Of a stretch of 64,000 nt of DNA, positions 40,101 through 51,854 are shown one piece after another. The position numbers were made by a program, and so were the translations under genes. Source of the DNA: Pipra filicauda (Eukaryota; Chordata; Aves; Passeriformes; Pipridae). The notes below the pieces were generated by a model. That model saw nothing but the letters and a program-made list of their open reading frames with translations, was not told the DNA's origin and ran no database searches. Within the stretch, counting starts at the first letter, position 1. Every line of letters begins with the position of its first letter. Location of the stretch: positions 2,762,501 through 2,826,500 of the forward strand of contig NW_024104620.1 of the NCBI RefSeq assembly GCF_003945595.2, in the 5' to 3' direction.

Positions 40101-40267
40101 TTTTTCTGGTATCTCTGTCTCCTTCTAGATTAAAAAGTGTTCCATGAATAGACAAACACAGAGGAGTTTCTAAGATTTTGAATGCAAAGAATGCTGTGGA
40201 TGCTTCTGGATCGATTTGACAAAGTATTGGGTGCCTCCTGTGTCCTCTCCAATTTCCTCCGTCTTTG
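37160..40267. other. Unique non-coding AT-rich stretch
   Basis: No gene is supported. A T16 run is at 38152-38167. A 22-bp imperfect tandem duplication (19 of 22 matching) lies at 38306-38349. No open frame exceeds 89 codons. Confidence 0.65.
38306..38349 (+). repeat. 22-bp imperfect tandem duplication
   Basis: TTAACATTTTACAAGTCATA plus CA is followed directly by TTAACATTTAGCAAGTCATA plus AA, with 19 of 22 positions identical. It is an ordinary local duplication. Confidence 0.85.
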
Positions 40268-40742
40268 ATGGAATAGAATCATGGAATCACTTGGTTTGGA
40301 AATGATCTTTAAGTTCATTGAGCCCAGCCATTAACCCAGCACTGCCAAGGCCACCACTAATCACATCCCCAGTGTCACATCCACAGGTCTTTTAAATCCC
40401 TTCAGAGATGGGGACTCCACCACTGTCCTGGACAGCATCTGTCAGGGCTTGACAACCCTTTTGGTGAAGAAATTTTCCCTAACATCCAACCTAAACCTGC
40501 ACTGGCACAACTTGAGGCTGTTTCCTCTCACCCTGTCGCTTGTTCCGTGGGAGCAGAGCCTGACCCCCCCAGCTCCACCCTCCTGTCAGGGAGTTGGAAA
40601 GAGTGAGAAGGTCCCCCCTGAGCCTCCTTTTCTCCAAGTTGAACCCCCCCAGCTCCCTCAGCAACTCCTGGTGCTCCAGACCCTTCTCGATCTCTGTTTC
40701 CCTTTGTTGGACATGTTTGCCAGGGAGCAGGAATTCCAGCCT
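40268..40742 (-). mobile_element. CR1 LINE 3' fragment, inverted
   Basis: Starting from the element's 3' end, the plus strand reads AGAATCATGGAATCACTTGG, CACTGCCAAGGCCACCACTA, GACTCCACCACTGTCCTGG, GAAGAAATTTTCCCTAACAT and CTTGAGGCTGTTTCCTCTCA. These are the reverse complement of a CR1 3' region. About 475 bp remain, with no intact coding region. The open frame read through it on the plus strand (40449-40748, 99 codons) is antisense CR1 and not a gene. It belongs to a different variant from the 23, 29 and 43 kb copies. Confidence 0.92.
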
Positions 40743-40909
40743 TTTTAAAACTTTTTATTATAGGGGTAGTACTGCTATTTCCCTGCTCATAAACATTGAA
40801 ACAAATACTGTTCTAAAATGGTTTTAAGCAACTTTGCCCCCCCCACCAGTCAGACAATAAGTAAACATTTTGCTGTTTTGATCCTAAGCTAGCTTTCCAA
40901 CTGCTGAGT

Positions 40910-40915
40910 TTATAT

Positions 40916-40978
<63 letters not shown>
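40910..40978. repeat. Long TA microsatellite
   Basis: About 69 bp of alternating T and A is broken by three TATG steps near the left and middle. The rightmost run is 27 or more bases of pure TA. Such tracts can extrude cruciforms and are highly variable in length. Confidence 0.97.
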
Positions 40979-40982
<4 letters not shown>

Positions 40983-40989
40983 TGAAATT

Positions 40990-41342
40990 TTCTTTGGGAT
41001 TTGAAAAACTTTTTACTCAGCTGATTCTTTGTAGCACAGCCCTGAGCACAGACAAAACCCAGGACAAAAAATCCTGCAACATCCCGTTGTGAACAGCAGA
41101 CGGTGACATCTGCAGTGCCTCTGCTGCTCCAAGTTGCTCTTTTCCCGGGGGTGCCGTGCTCTGCCTCCCGAGCGGATCACAGAGTTCAGACCCATCGCTC
41201 TTTCATCCCACGTGGGCAATTCAGCACCTGTAACTCCCAGTTTAAAAGACCGTGGGGATTTTGAGCAGCCCAGAGAGGAGGGAGAAGTACCACAGTTAAT
41301 GTTCCTGCTGATATCAAAGCTCGGGAGGTTAAACCTGCTCAT
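40990..41342. other. CpG-rich patch, no gene called
   Basis: This stretch holds about ten or more CpGs (for example TTCCCGGGGGTGCCGTGC and CCCGAGCGGATCAC), the densest in the window, in an otherwise CpG-poor region. It is open on the minus strand for 109 codons and on the plus strand for 70, with no recognisable protein in either. It could be a small unmethylated regulatory element or an unrecognised repeat. It is too short and not rich enough to be a classic CpG island. Confidence 0.3.
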
Positions 41343-41885
41343 TTGAAATATCGGAATAGTTCCTCTGGTTCTGGGTGCTAGCGACGTTTTTTTATGCCTT
41401 CGTGCAAAATAATGGGGGAAAAGACAGCACAGGAATATTATATTTTGCTTATTTTTATCAGGATATCCTGATTGTTTAGCCTGAGAAGTTCTTAGTTTCT
41501 GTAAAAATCAGGCCTGAGGAAATAGATGTAACTACCCTGCATATCTGTTTCAATTTACTGACTGTGGTGTTGGAGACAGGAAAGAAACAGAATTATTTTC
41601 AATAAATTTTACACATAACTTGACATCCAATCAAGTGCATCAACATTAGCAATCAATTAGTAGCTCGGTGCATGGTTCTGGGTAGCTGTAAATTACTGCT
41701 GCACTAATGGCTCTTAAGCAAACCTCCAGAGCAGGTTCAGGCTTTTTCATCAATAAAGCAGCGAACATCATAAAGCCACAGCAAGGGAAAATGTTCAAAT
41801 TAACGTAATCTATTTTAATTTTTGAATACACAAATCTTACTTAGAGTGCAAATGGCTGCAACAAAAGCAAACAATACTTTCTGAA
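41343..41885. other. Candidate conserved non-coding element
   Basis: The stretch is repeat-free with a mix of AT motifs typical of developmental enhancers: AGCAATCAATTAGTAGCTCG, GTAAATTACTGCTGCACTAA, TTCAAATTAACGTAATC and CAATCAAGTGC. It adjoins the CpG-rich patch. The suggestion rests on base texture and homeodomain-like TAAT/ATTA sites, and not on any alignment. Confidence 0.25.
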
Positions 41886-43149
41886 ATAACTCTGGACAAT
41901 TTATAATATTTTTCATTCATATTTTTGCACAGGAAATACTTTTCTCCATCTCTTTCTCTCTCTTTAATCTGAAAAGTCTGCCACTCCAGCTGTGCTTGGT
42001 GACCTCTCTAGGTTTTTTCTGTTTGATTCTGTTTTCCCTTTGCACTAAAACTATACTATATTTAATGATAGCAACTCTTTTACTTCCCCATCCCCATCTT
42101 CACTGAAGTCCCTAAGAAAATATATAATGAAAAAATGATATCAAGCTTTTTCTTTTATTATTGCCTTTCAGCAGCTCTGAGGCACATATGTTTTGGAGTC
42201 AAACATATATCTGACAGACTCCCAGTAATCATCAGGATCAGATCTGTTAAGTAAGAGAATACCATTTTTTAGCCTTTTCTCTTAGCTTTATCATCATTAA
42301 TGGTACATACTTCACTGGAAGTTTCTTTAGAAGCATTATGTCAAATGCTGACTTCACTGCACATATGTCACACACTGATATAATTATTATTACTCAAGTC
42401 TTACTGGAAAGAAGTTGGGGCCAAAGTACTTAATTTAGTTAATTAATTGTTAACTGTTTGACCAAGTATGTCTTCCATAGAGAAGATTGGAGTACAATGA
42501 AGTGAGTAAAATTTCACAGGGCTTTAGATCAGGCATTAAGTACAGGAGTTATATCTTTTGGAAAAATGAATGTCAGCTAATACAGAACTCCTTTCCTTTA
42601 TTCAGAAGATTCATTAATATTCTTGCTTATGCTGGAATATGAGCAAAAGTCCTTCACATAGACATTCAGTCTTCATTTTCCCTGAAATTCCAGTATACAT
42701 AATTCACCTTTAAAGTCAGATCTTTCAGAAAAGCATCATGATATTGATAAAAAGTCTCCTGTCTTTTGCACTGGGATAGTGAAATTTGAATGAGTGTCCC
42801 ATGTGCTGGTCCTGAAGAGAAATATCAGGTGGCTGATAACTCTATTCTACAGGTATTTACAGAGGAAGGAATTCTATTTAGAAGAGGAGTCCCACTGAAT
42901 GTTTGCATATACTCAGGCAGTTTTACTGGCATATAGTGAACTGTGATTGTGAATGGGACCTTAAAACATTTACATGTTTGTATCTATTGCTCTCTCTTGT
43001 CTCTCTAAACAGCCATTAATCCATCTGTCTATGAGAGTCAATATTAGTTTATTCATATCTTCTTTAGTTAAATTAGGAGGTGGAAGAGGACATGAGTCTT
43101 CATTATTTTAACTTACAATGCTTAAAAATATAAAACTGTAGAAAGACAA
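41886..43149. other. Unique non-coding stretch
   Basis: No gene or repeat was recognised. It contains an AT-rich inverted patch, TTAGTTAATTAATTGTTAAC (about 42437-42456). Open frames are very short. Confidence 0.65.
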
Positions 43150-43737
43150 AATCATAGAATGATAGAATGCTTTGGGTTGGAAGGGACCTTAAAGACCATC
43201 TCACTCAAACTCCCCCTGCCATGGACAGGGACATCTTACACTAGACCTGGTTGCTCCAAGCCCTGTTTAACCTGGCCTTGGACACTTCCAGGGATGGGCA
43301 GCCACAGCTTCTCTGGGCAACCTGTGCCAGGGTCTCACCACTCTCACATGCAAGAATTTCTTTCTAATACCGAAATCTAACCCTGTTTTCTGGCAGTGTG
43401 AAGCCATTCCCCCTTGTCCTGTCACTCCAGGCCCTTGTCCAAAGTCGCCCTCTGGCTCTCTTGGAGGCCCTTTAGGCACTGGAAGGGGCTCTAAGGTCTC
43501 CCCAGAGTCTTCTCTTCTCCAGGCTGAACACCCCCAACTCTTTCAGCCTGTCTCCATAGCAGAGGTGCTTCAGCCCTTGGAGCACCTTTGTGGCCTCCTC
43601 TGGAATTGGTCCATAGTCCATGGAATAGGTCCATGTTCTTCCTACGTTGGGGGCCCCAAGAGCTGGAGGCAGCACTGCAGGTGAGGTCTCACAAGTGCAG
43701 AATAGAGGGGCAGAATCACTTCCCTCTGCCTGCTGGC
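43150..43737 (-). mobile_element. CR1 LINE 3' fragment, inverted
   Basis: The longest CR1 piece here, about 590 bp. On the plus strand it starts with the inverted terminal run ATCATAGAATGATAGAATG, then GGGTTGGAAGGGACCTTAAA, GGCCTTGGACACTTCCAGGG, CACAGCTTCTCTGGGCAACC, CTTCTCTTCTCCAGGCTGAA and CTGCAGGTGAGGTCTCACAA. All of these are reverse complements of avian CR1 3' blocks. Small open frames on both strands (up to 79 codons) are element-derived and not genes. The 5' end of the LINE, including its reverse transcriptase, is missing. Confidence 0.96.
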
Positions 43738-44656
43738 ATTAAGAACATCATAGAAAGACAAGAAAATAACAAAATGCTCCTTTCCTCCCTTTTTCTAAAT
43801 ACACATCCTACCTTCTCTTACAGATAAGGATATGTACAATGATAGATAGACTTCATTCCAAAAATGCAACTGCTGAGACACATTGCTTTGCTTGTTTAGA
43901 ACCTGCAAAGGATCCAGTGGGGACAATGGGGCTTTATGTAGGTAATGTACACAACATTTAAAATACGTTGGGAGACAGTTCTGCCTCTCAAGGCAGCCAC
44001 TTTATGCTGCCTTGAGAAGTATGCGTGCCCTTTAGTATGCAAAAATATGGAGATGAGCCGTTGAGTGAGTTTATCCTGGGAGTTTCTTTCGGCTTCTCCT
44101 GTGGCTGCTTCTCTCTGTGCTGCCTGGGAAGCCTGAGGCATCGGTGCTGTGGGGTGCTCCTCGACTGCCTGCCAGTGTCTCCTCAGCATTTTCTGCCTCT
44201 TCCTTCCAGTTATTCTGCCAGAGATAAAGCCGTGTGAAAGCTAACTTCACCAAAATCTCCCGTGGCTTTGCAGTTAAAGGATGGGAAGTTCACTTACATT
44301 GTGTGGCTTCATTCAAGCCCTCTAATCTGAACTATGAAGAGGAAATCGAATTAAAAGCTGAGTCAGTCAGAATTGCACGTTAGGTTCACAAAAAATAAAA
44401 CATTCGAAATCTCTATATTACACTAAAAAAATACATTAAAAGAAGGTTAAGTTAGCAAAATCAAACACTTAGAAGCATGAACATTCCATAAAAAACATTG
44501 CTACTTCATGCCACTTCAGACTAAGCCTCCTTCTGCATATAAAATAATACTGTCTTTAACAGCAGCTTTTCATGCCTTTGCCACAAAACTTCTCCTTTAC
44601 TCCTTCACAGTATTAGTCTCCCTTTGCCTTATCTCACATCTCCTTAAATCTTCCGA
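43738..44656. other. Unique non-coding stretch
   Basis: No gene is supported. The patch 43980-44240 is GC-richer and contains an acceptor-like CTGCCTCTTCCTTCCAG (about 44194-44210), but no convincing exon follows. Both strands are open for 60-97 codons with no known match. Confidence 0.55.
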
Positions 44657-44691
44657 GATTCGCTCAGTTGGTTAGAGCACAGTGCCAATAT
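44657..44691 (+). pseudogene. 5' half of a tRNA-Ile-like sequence (SINE or tRNA relic)
   Basis: GCTCAGTTGGTTAGAGCAC (44662-44680) followed by AGTGCCAATA is very close to the D-arm and anticodon-arm start of a eukaryotic tRNA-Ile, including the internal A-box. After 44691 the match stops: there is no T-arm, no B-box (GGTTCGATCC) and no CR1-like tail within the next 100 bp, and the upstream acceptor stem is also not recognisable. It is therefore not a functional tRNA. From memory, the songbird SINE TguSINE1 has a tRNA-Ile-derived head, which makes a SINE relic a reasonable source. A decayed tRNA pseudogene is the alternative. Confidence 0.6.
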
Positions 44692-47600
44692 TTCATCATT
44701 TACCCCTGATTTTCTCTCTTTATTTCTTTCACATCCCTGAAATAATTGAAATCTCCTCCCCCAGTACTGGTCAGTGCTTGGAAGAATTAATTCTTGGTAA
44801 GTATCAGAAGATGTGGAGTTGCTGATGAAGGGCAGAGTTCAAGCCACGGGGACCCAGAGGGAATGTGGTGTCCCACAAGGGGTTCAATACTGAAGTGAAA
44901 ACTTTATCTTTTGCTCATCTTTTAAGATGACGCTATTGGAAGTTTGCTTTGTAGTTTATCCTGTATTTGAACTAAGAGTATCATCTGGCCAGGCAGTCAC
45001 ATAGGTAAAAAAAAAAAAAAATCTAATTAAAGCAAGAGCAGTTACACTTCAGCCTGAGTCCCCCGTGGGGACATCAGAGCATGTCATTGGCCCAGGCAAG
45101 CTGGGAAGGAAACCAGTGAAAGGGATGGTACCCAAAATACCCAAAGGAGTTATTTTCTCCTTAATGCTTTGCAAGTATCCAACCCCAGGGCTCACTCGTG
45201 ACAACAGAAGGTAAGAGATTTTTAAACAGACGTGCAGTTTTAAAATTGACAGTGTCCCTTTAACAACTTCAACAGTTGGAGGGTTTTATGTAGGTGGGTG
45301 AATCTGATGCTAAATAGTTAAACCTGTTTTAACTAAGAACTTGTGACTTCCAAAATAAAATCTTGTCTGTAGGAGAAAGCAGCAATTGGGAACAAAGCAC
45401 AAAGGAATGAGCCAGCTCTAATTTATGCGGGTTCAAGAAGGCTCATCTATGTGCTTGATTTTATTTTTTTTTTAATATGAATAATTTAGTCAAGTTTCTG
45501 ATAACTGTCTCTGACGGAACAAAATGCTCCCACTACTGTTACACAGTGAGTTCAGTCTCTCATAGGTCAGAAATATTGGGGAACATCTACTGAGAACAGT
45601 CTGGGGCCTCCAGCACTGGGTACCTGCCACGTTCTGCATTGACCAGTGTGTCCTGTGCTGCACCAGCACATCTGTGTGCACCGTGGAAAACCACTGTGGG
45701 CTCTTTCTTGGCTTGCAAAAGCTGCTAGATCTGCAAATGCAAATGTATTCCTATTAATTAGAATAAATGACCACGTGGTTGCATGGTTAACTAAGTTCCC
45801 AAACTCCCAGGGAAGGCAGTTTCTGCACCGTCAAACACTGCAGAATTTGCATCTAAGGGAAGAATTTTAGGTTTCTGTATTTTACCACTGATTAAAGAAC
45901 TGAGCTGGCTCTTTCCTGGCACATTTGCAATTTAAATCTAAAATTTTGGGCCACCACAACAACATGTTTTAGTTCTCATCTAGTCAGTTGATTCACAGGG
46001 ATGGAGAGAGTGACCTTGTGTGTGATGATGATGGAATTTAGAACAAGAATTGTTTGGCTAGCGAGGATAATTTTTTGGGCAGCCACTGCCACTGTACAGC
46101 GTAAGGAGATATTAGATGTATCTCTGTGTGTAACCAAACATAGAGGGGAGTGTAGCAAAGGAGCCAGGCCAGCAAAACCGGGTGAGGAAGCCATAAGGTT
46201 TGGATTAAACAGTCTGCAATCATCTCCTCCGACGGAGACTGCAATTAAAACCTGGCCTGGGTTTTCACATGTCACTCTGCAGCTGATCAACCAAGGAAGG
46301 CTGGTAACACAAACAGCCCTCTCTGCAGGGCAGTACTGCCAGAGAGATGCTGTCCTTCTGGGTTGAAAACAAACCACAGTATAAAATTTCAAAAATATTT
46401 TCAGCAATCATCATAATCCAAAATTACAACAGTCAATTTTACATCTTGTGTCCAAAAAAAGAACCCCATTTACTGTTCATCCTTGTTGTGTGTACTTGGG
46501 TAATTACCAGTGGCCATGGGGGAAAGCCAAGAGAATAAACAGCCTCTGAGTTCAATCACCTTCCTAAAACAGAAGAATGATCATCCCCAGAAAGGGATTT
46601 GGAATAACCTTCTCTAAATGATGCTCTCCTTAGAGGCCACTGTGCTGCAGGAGGGTTGGTGCCCTGTGTACAGGCTGCCATGTGCTCATGGGATATTCTC
46701 ATATGAAGCATTTAGCTCTTTGAAATGAACTGTGTTTCATATATTTAACAGTTTATATGAACTTTATATTTATATCCAATTTTTTAATTTGCTTCACCTC
46801 TGTGAAAGTGCTCTCACTTCCATGCTGTTATCACTATACCTGTAGCACTCTACTTATTGCATAATTTAAAAACTTTTGACTAGACTACATAGAATAATAC
46901 ATATTAGAAATAGTTTGCACGTAAGAACGTTAAAGATAGTAATGATTTCTGTGTTTTGATCAAAATTATAGGTTATGTAAATTTGAGCTGTGTCTTGGTA
47001 GAGCCCATGAACAGTATGAGGCAGATCTGTGGAAATACCTAACTAAAAATATGAAGGAAATAAATTGTGTAAATTGAAATATTATGGGTTTTTGCTTGTA
47101 AGCTGCAACATACCAGTGGTTTTAATGTAGCTGAAATAATATGATTTTTAATGTTCCTCTCTGACTAAATTTACTTTCTGTATTTCTCAAGATTCTTTCA
47201 GATTAAGTTGGCTACCAAATGCTCCCCCTTTCTTGGAAGTCTCTGAACAACAAAAGTCATTGTTACACTTTAAAAAAACCAGATACGTAGAATTATGGAC
47301 TTATTGGAGGGTGTGGTAAAAGTTATGCTTCTTGTTAGTAACATTTTGGAATATTGAATTACTCTTTCAACGTAATGAAATCATTTTAACTTGCTGAGTA
47401 TCGTTTGCTACTTAAAATTTTGGTGAGAAATAATAGGAGATATCTGTCTGAAGAAGGGAAATGCTGCTGTTGGTTTAGCTTTGTTGCTATTAGAATAATT
47501 TAATAAAAATACTGGGATATACACCCGATTGTGGGGATTCTTGTGGGTAGATATCAGAATGATAGATGTAATTCTTGCAGCCTGCTGGTTCAGAGGGACA

Positions 47601-48710
47601 GGACCTGTGTTGTACCATTTCCATGGACATATCCCACTCCAGCCCAGGACAAATCCGCACAGAGCAGCTTAGCAGGATCAGGCTTAAAGTTTTAAACACA
47701 CAGTTGCGTGACAGTTAATAGAAAACTCAATTATAAGTCACATCACATTAAAAAAATATGACAGGAAAAGAAAACAACTCATGAGACACCTATTATCCAA
47801 AGATGTTTCCAATTATGAATTACAGCACAGCTTGAGAACTGGGCTATTCATGTACAGGGTCCTGAAAGCTGATTACAACATCATGATATGAGTGATACAA
47901 TGACTAATACAATATCAGCGCCACCATCTACCACTCTATTCTTTCAGTATCATGTCAGTGGAAAGTGTTTAATTAGAAAGCTTTCAGCATTCATTTTCTA
48001 ACTTAATAGGCTTTTCTGGTTGATAACAACCTTATTATGGGTTGGCAAAAGATGTTTAGCCAACCCAAAAATATCTTTCCCTCTTCCCTCCTTCTATTTT
48101 AAGAAAAACAAGCAGATATCTTTCCTGTCCATTGAAATGCTGTTATTAGATTTTACTCATTTTAATAGAGATGTGCTAGTTCAATTAATGTAAGGGCAAG
48201 AAATGTTAAATTATATTCTAGTTTTGTGAGTGCAATATCATGGGTAAAACAGGGTAATTTCAGGCATAGATACAATTTTGGTGGTGCTTTATGGTAATTC
48301 TGGGCAAATATACAAGCCAGGAAATCTATCTTTAAAATTCCATCTTGTCTACAAAGATGCTTGACCAAAATATTAATATTTCATCTAAATTAAATATTAT
48401 CTATATTTCTATTCAATATATGTACTCATTTCTTCGAGTTCCAGCAAAGTCACTGGTTCCCTACCAGGAACCTTTTGAATAAGTTACAAGTGTTATAGTG
48501 AATTATTGGAGGATTTTATGCCAGAATTCCTCATTTTTGTTTGTTTGACATGAGAGTTAAAACAAATTACACCACATAGAAATCAAAGATGCTCATGCTC
48601 ATCAAACATAAAGCTTTCATTTTCCTTCCAAGGAAACTTGTAGTGTAAGTGATAGGGTTTGTATCCTTTACATTCTAAAAGCTTTCCTTACTCTTTCTTA
48701 ATAGCTACTG
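44692..48710. other. Unique non-coding stretch
   Basis: No gene is supported. An A15 run lies at about 45007-45021. The segment 45976-46407 is open on both strands at once (121 codons plus, 143 minus) with no known protein in either, so a compositional cause is more likely than a gene. The region 47880-48005 has an enhancer-like texture but no firm signal. Confidence 0.6.
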
Positions 48711-48750
48711 GAAAGAAAGAGAGTTTCCCTAAAAGGGACTCTTTTTCTTT
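48711..48750. repeat. Imperfect hairpin
   Basis: The arms AAAGAAAGAGAGTTTCCC (48712-48729) and GGGACTCTTTTTCTTT (48735-48750) pair with a two-base bulge around a short loop. It is followed by AT-rich TATTAATTAACGTTAATACC. No promoter or mature small RNA can be inferred. Confidence 0.6.
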
Positions 48751-49006
48751 TTAAGTATTAATTAACGTTAATACCTGAATCAGTTTTGTTAGATTCAGTT
48801 TTATATGGTTCTAGCAAGCTCTGGAATGTGTAACTTCAGGTGGAAATCTGATCCCTGCCAAGTATCATCACTGCTATGTTGAACATCTATTGTGTAAAAT
48901 ACTTTAGAGTGGCCACTCATTAACTGTGATCCCACAGTTGACTCCTAGGAGTTTATTTTAAGCCTGAAAACAAAAGAACACATTTGAGTTTCACCTCTAC
49001 TTTAGG

Positions 49007-49024
49007 TGAGGATAATTATCCTCA
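49007..49024. promoter_or_regulatory. Perfect 18-bp palindrome with paired GATA motifs
   Basis: TGAGGATAATTATCCTCA is its own reverse complement. It places two GATA cores head to head (GATAATTATC), an arrangement that GATA-family factors can bind in palindromic sites. The palindrome is seen directly, while a regulatory role is inference only. Confidence 0.4.
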
Positions 49025-51807
49025 AATTTTGCACTGAAATAGTAAAAATGGAAAAAACCCCCAACATAACAAGACCAAAAAATAAGAAGAAACAATAAAA
49101 CCCTTTCATTTTGTCAAAGCAACAAAGGGTCTTAAAAGTGTGGGGAACAGATGGGTGCAGGCACAACTCTGGCTATTGTAGTTGGAAGCAGTGGAGTTGA
49201 GGGACAAGTGAGGCAGACTGACTCCTGACACCAGAAGCAGGGAAAAAGTGCCTTTTTAAGGATGAGATTGATATTCAGTTAATGAATGAGATGTAGTAGA
49301 GACATTGTTTTGTTGGTTATAACTCCATAGTTTCAAACTTCATGTTTTTCTCCGAGTTTAGTCATGATTCTGACTTTTTTTTAATTGGGAAACTCGATCA
49401 TGCTCAGTTTCACTGGGATCTCAAACAGATTGTCGTAATTTTTCTATGTGGATTTTTAGGTGCAATTTTCTTGTATTAAACCAAAATTATTATCCTTTTG
49501 TCCATATGGTCCTGGAGGAGCATAGTTATTGGAGGAGGGTTGTTTTTTGTCTGCTCTCCTGCATCGCCTCCTCCTCCCTCATCCTCAACCTTTCCTCCCT
49601 CTCCAATTTTTCCTGCCACTGTGAGTGACACCCACACCTTTGCAACTCCTCTTTCAGAGCTGCTAGTGCACAAAATATAGAATTATCCTCATTATTAGCT
49701 ACCACTCTGTGTTTTCCAGGGAAGCTTTGTGCTGTGTCTAAAATATTAAACCATGACTTTATGCTGTGGTGGGGTATGTTCAGTCACAACTCTGCAAGGT
49801 AAAAAAAAATCCCTGACAAAATCTGAGAGCATTCCCAGTGCAGTGGGAGCAAGTTACAGTCGCTGGGTTTCTGTGGGCAGTTTAACTCATAGCAGTGCTT
49901 TGCTTATAGGAAATCAAGGACAGTGATGAAATGCTCAGTACCTAATCTCCAGTAAAACTAGAATGCAAGAGGATATTTCTTAGAGTTTTTTGCTGGAACT
50001 ATTTTCAAGTCCTGTTTTCATCATCATTATGGAGAAGGTAAAAACATAAATAATATCCAACGCTTTTATGTTGTTGATAGCTGACACGAGGAAAACTGCT
50101 CTTTGAATGTTTGGAGGGCTGTTTGATCCTTTATTTTCAATGTTAACTGCCAGCAGGTCAAAGTCCTAATGCCTTTCCTAATAAACATATTTATATTTTT
50201 ATATCCTCTGAAGCAGGCAGCAGTAGATGTAATTAACTGTGATTTAAGGTGTTCTGTTTGTGATGCACACTGAGGTACTGTGTACATGCAAGGACTGAAA
50301 TCATCTCAATTCTGCTGGTTTGCTTGTCAAGTAAATTTTCTTTGTGAGCAGGACATAATGTAACCGTATGGACGTGACTTCTTGAGGTTTAAGTTCAATT
50401 TGTACTATTATGAAAAGATATAATATTGTTATTTGTGCAGTACTGAACAGGTTGTGTCTCCTTAAGACAGTACTCAGTAAATGAAGATACCTCTTGCAAA
50501 CACCATGTTGCCGATTCTTGTCTGTTTATTTTAAGTCTTGTCTCACTTGATATTCCCCTTAAACCTCCCTTATGATCTATCAAAACCGAGCTTATCAAAA
50601 GGAAAAAAACTGAGAAAGGAAAAGGGGGAAAAAAAAAAAATCCAAATTTTAAGTTTAGGTGGAGAAGAGCTTGAGAAAATTGATTCTCAAGGTTTAACAT
50701 CAGACGTCAGTTCTGAGAACTCACATTTTTAAGTCACTGTTTTCAAGCTAATGTAATGATCAGGCCTGGCTTAGCATTTTAACAGCTGCATCTTTCCTGA
50801 CACCCATGGAATTATTCATGAGGCTGACATCAGACTATGCCAAGGTAAGGAACATCAGTGGGATTAGGCCATTATGAGCCAATCTTATGCCTACTGGAAG
50901 CATAATTTTGCTATTAGTACAAAAAGTGTACAGACAGGCCTTTAGATTGCATGGAAAACATTCTGGTTTATGTTTATAATTTGGTGTGTGTATGTTCTAC
51001 TTTGTGTAAATCAGATCGTTTTGTAGTGTCTCCCTGTGACTATGACATGTGCCTTTATAAATGAAACATAATATGTTGTTTTGAGTGTGTAGTGGCAGTT
51101 TGCATATTGCTCTATAAGTTTTAGGTTTTTGCAAGTCAACATTGACTTTTCTCGTGAATTCTTTTGAATACATTTAACACATTATTTTGTATAAGAATCC
51201 TACTTTTTCCCACATACTTTTGAATTTTTTTTCTTGTTTTCATCTGCATTGCTCCCCATTTCTCTCTGCTGTTTGCCTGCTATCTGCAAGCAGGCTCCCT
51301 CTTAAGGCAAACAGCCCTGGCACCCAACACCAGAAGGTTTCAGAGGTATACCAAGAGACATATATAAGACATAGGTAGCATTACAATAGAGAAAAAAAAA
51401 ACTGTGATGCATTATTATTGCCTGCATGACCTCCCTCTGAAGCAATGCTCAGCCCCAACTTTGATATAATTATTCCTGAATGTGCCAAAGCAGTACTTTC
51501 TGAAATAGCCCCGGTGTCAAAGATGATGAATGACCAATTCTGTAATGTCAGTCCCAGTGGCAATTCCAGCAATGGCACAGCCCACCAAGCCCTGGGTTGT
51601 CTGCAAACCTGGATGGGGGGACTGGGAGGGACTGTGGGCATCAGCTCCTCCTGTCTGCACGGCACAGGATGGTGGAGTTCCTCAGCTCCAGTCCTGCTCC
51701 AGTCCAAAGCTGGAGCAAGTAATCTGTGTGGAGTGGCTTACACCTGCTGTCAGGGGATCCTTGTGTTTGTCAGACTCATCAGAAGGCAAAACAAGTAACC
51801 AGTGAAG

Positions 51808-51812
<5 letters not shown>
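49025..51812. other. Unique non-coding stretch
   Basis: No gene is supported. A CT-rich tract lies at 49551-49616, and an A12 run after GGGGG at about 50624-50640. The patch 51430-51800 is GC-richer and open for 117 codons on the plus strand and 108 on the minus strand. Neither product is recognisable. Confidence 0.6.
49551..49616 (+). repeat. CT-rich low-complexity tract
   Basis: Pyrimidine-rich sequence (CCTCCTCCTCCCTCATCCTC and onward) with few purines. It gives rise to small spurious open frames rich in Ser/Pro on one strand and Gly/Glu on the other. Confidence 0.75.

Positions 51813-51851
<39 letters not shown>
51813..51851. repeat. Pure TA microsatellite
   Basis: About 39 uninterrupted bases of TA. 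Open frames crossing it translate to Ile-Tyr repeats and are spurious. Confidence 0.97.

Positions 51852-51854
<3 letters not shown>

Noticed and set aside
40449..40748. 99-codon plus-strand frame
   Set aside because: It lies inside the inverted CR1 copy and is antisense to it.
45976..46407. Long open frames on both strands (143 and 121 codons)
   Set aside because: Both strands open at once and neither product is recognisable, so a local lack of stop triplets explains it better.
51381..51805. Overlapping open frames of 91-117 codons, possible pseudogene
   Set aside because: I could not match any frame on either strand to a known protein, and no retroposon hallmarks such as a poly-A tail or target duplication are visible.
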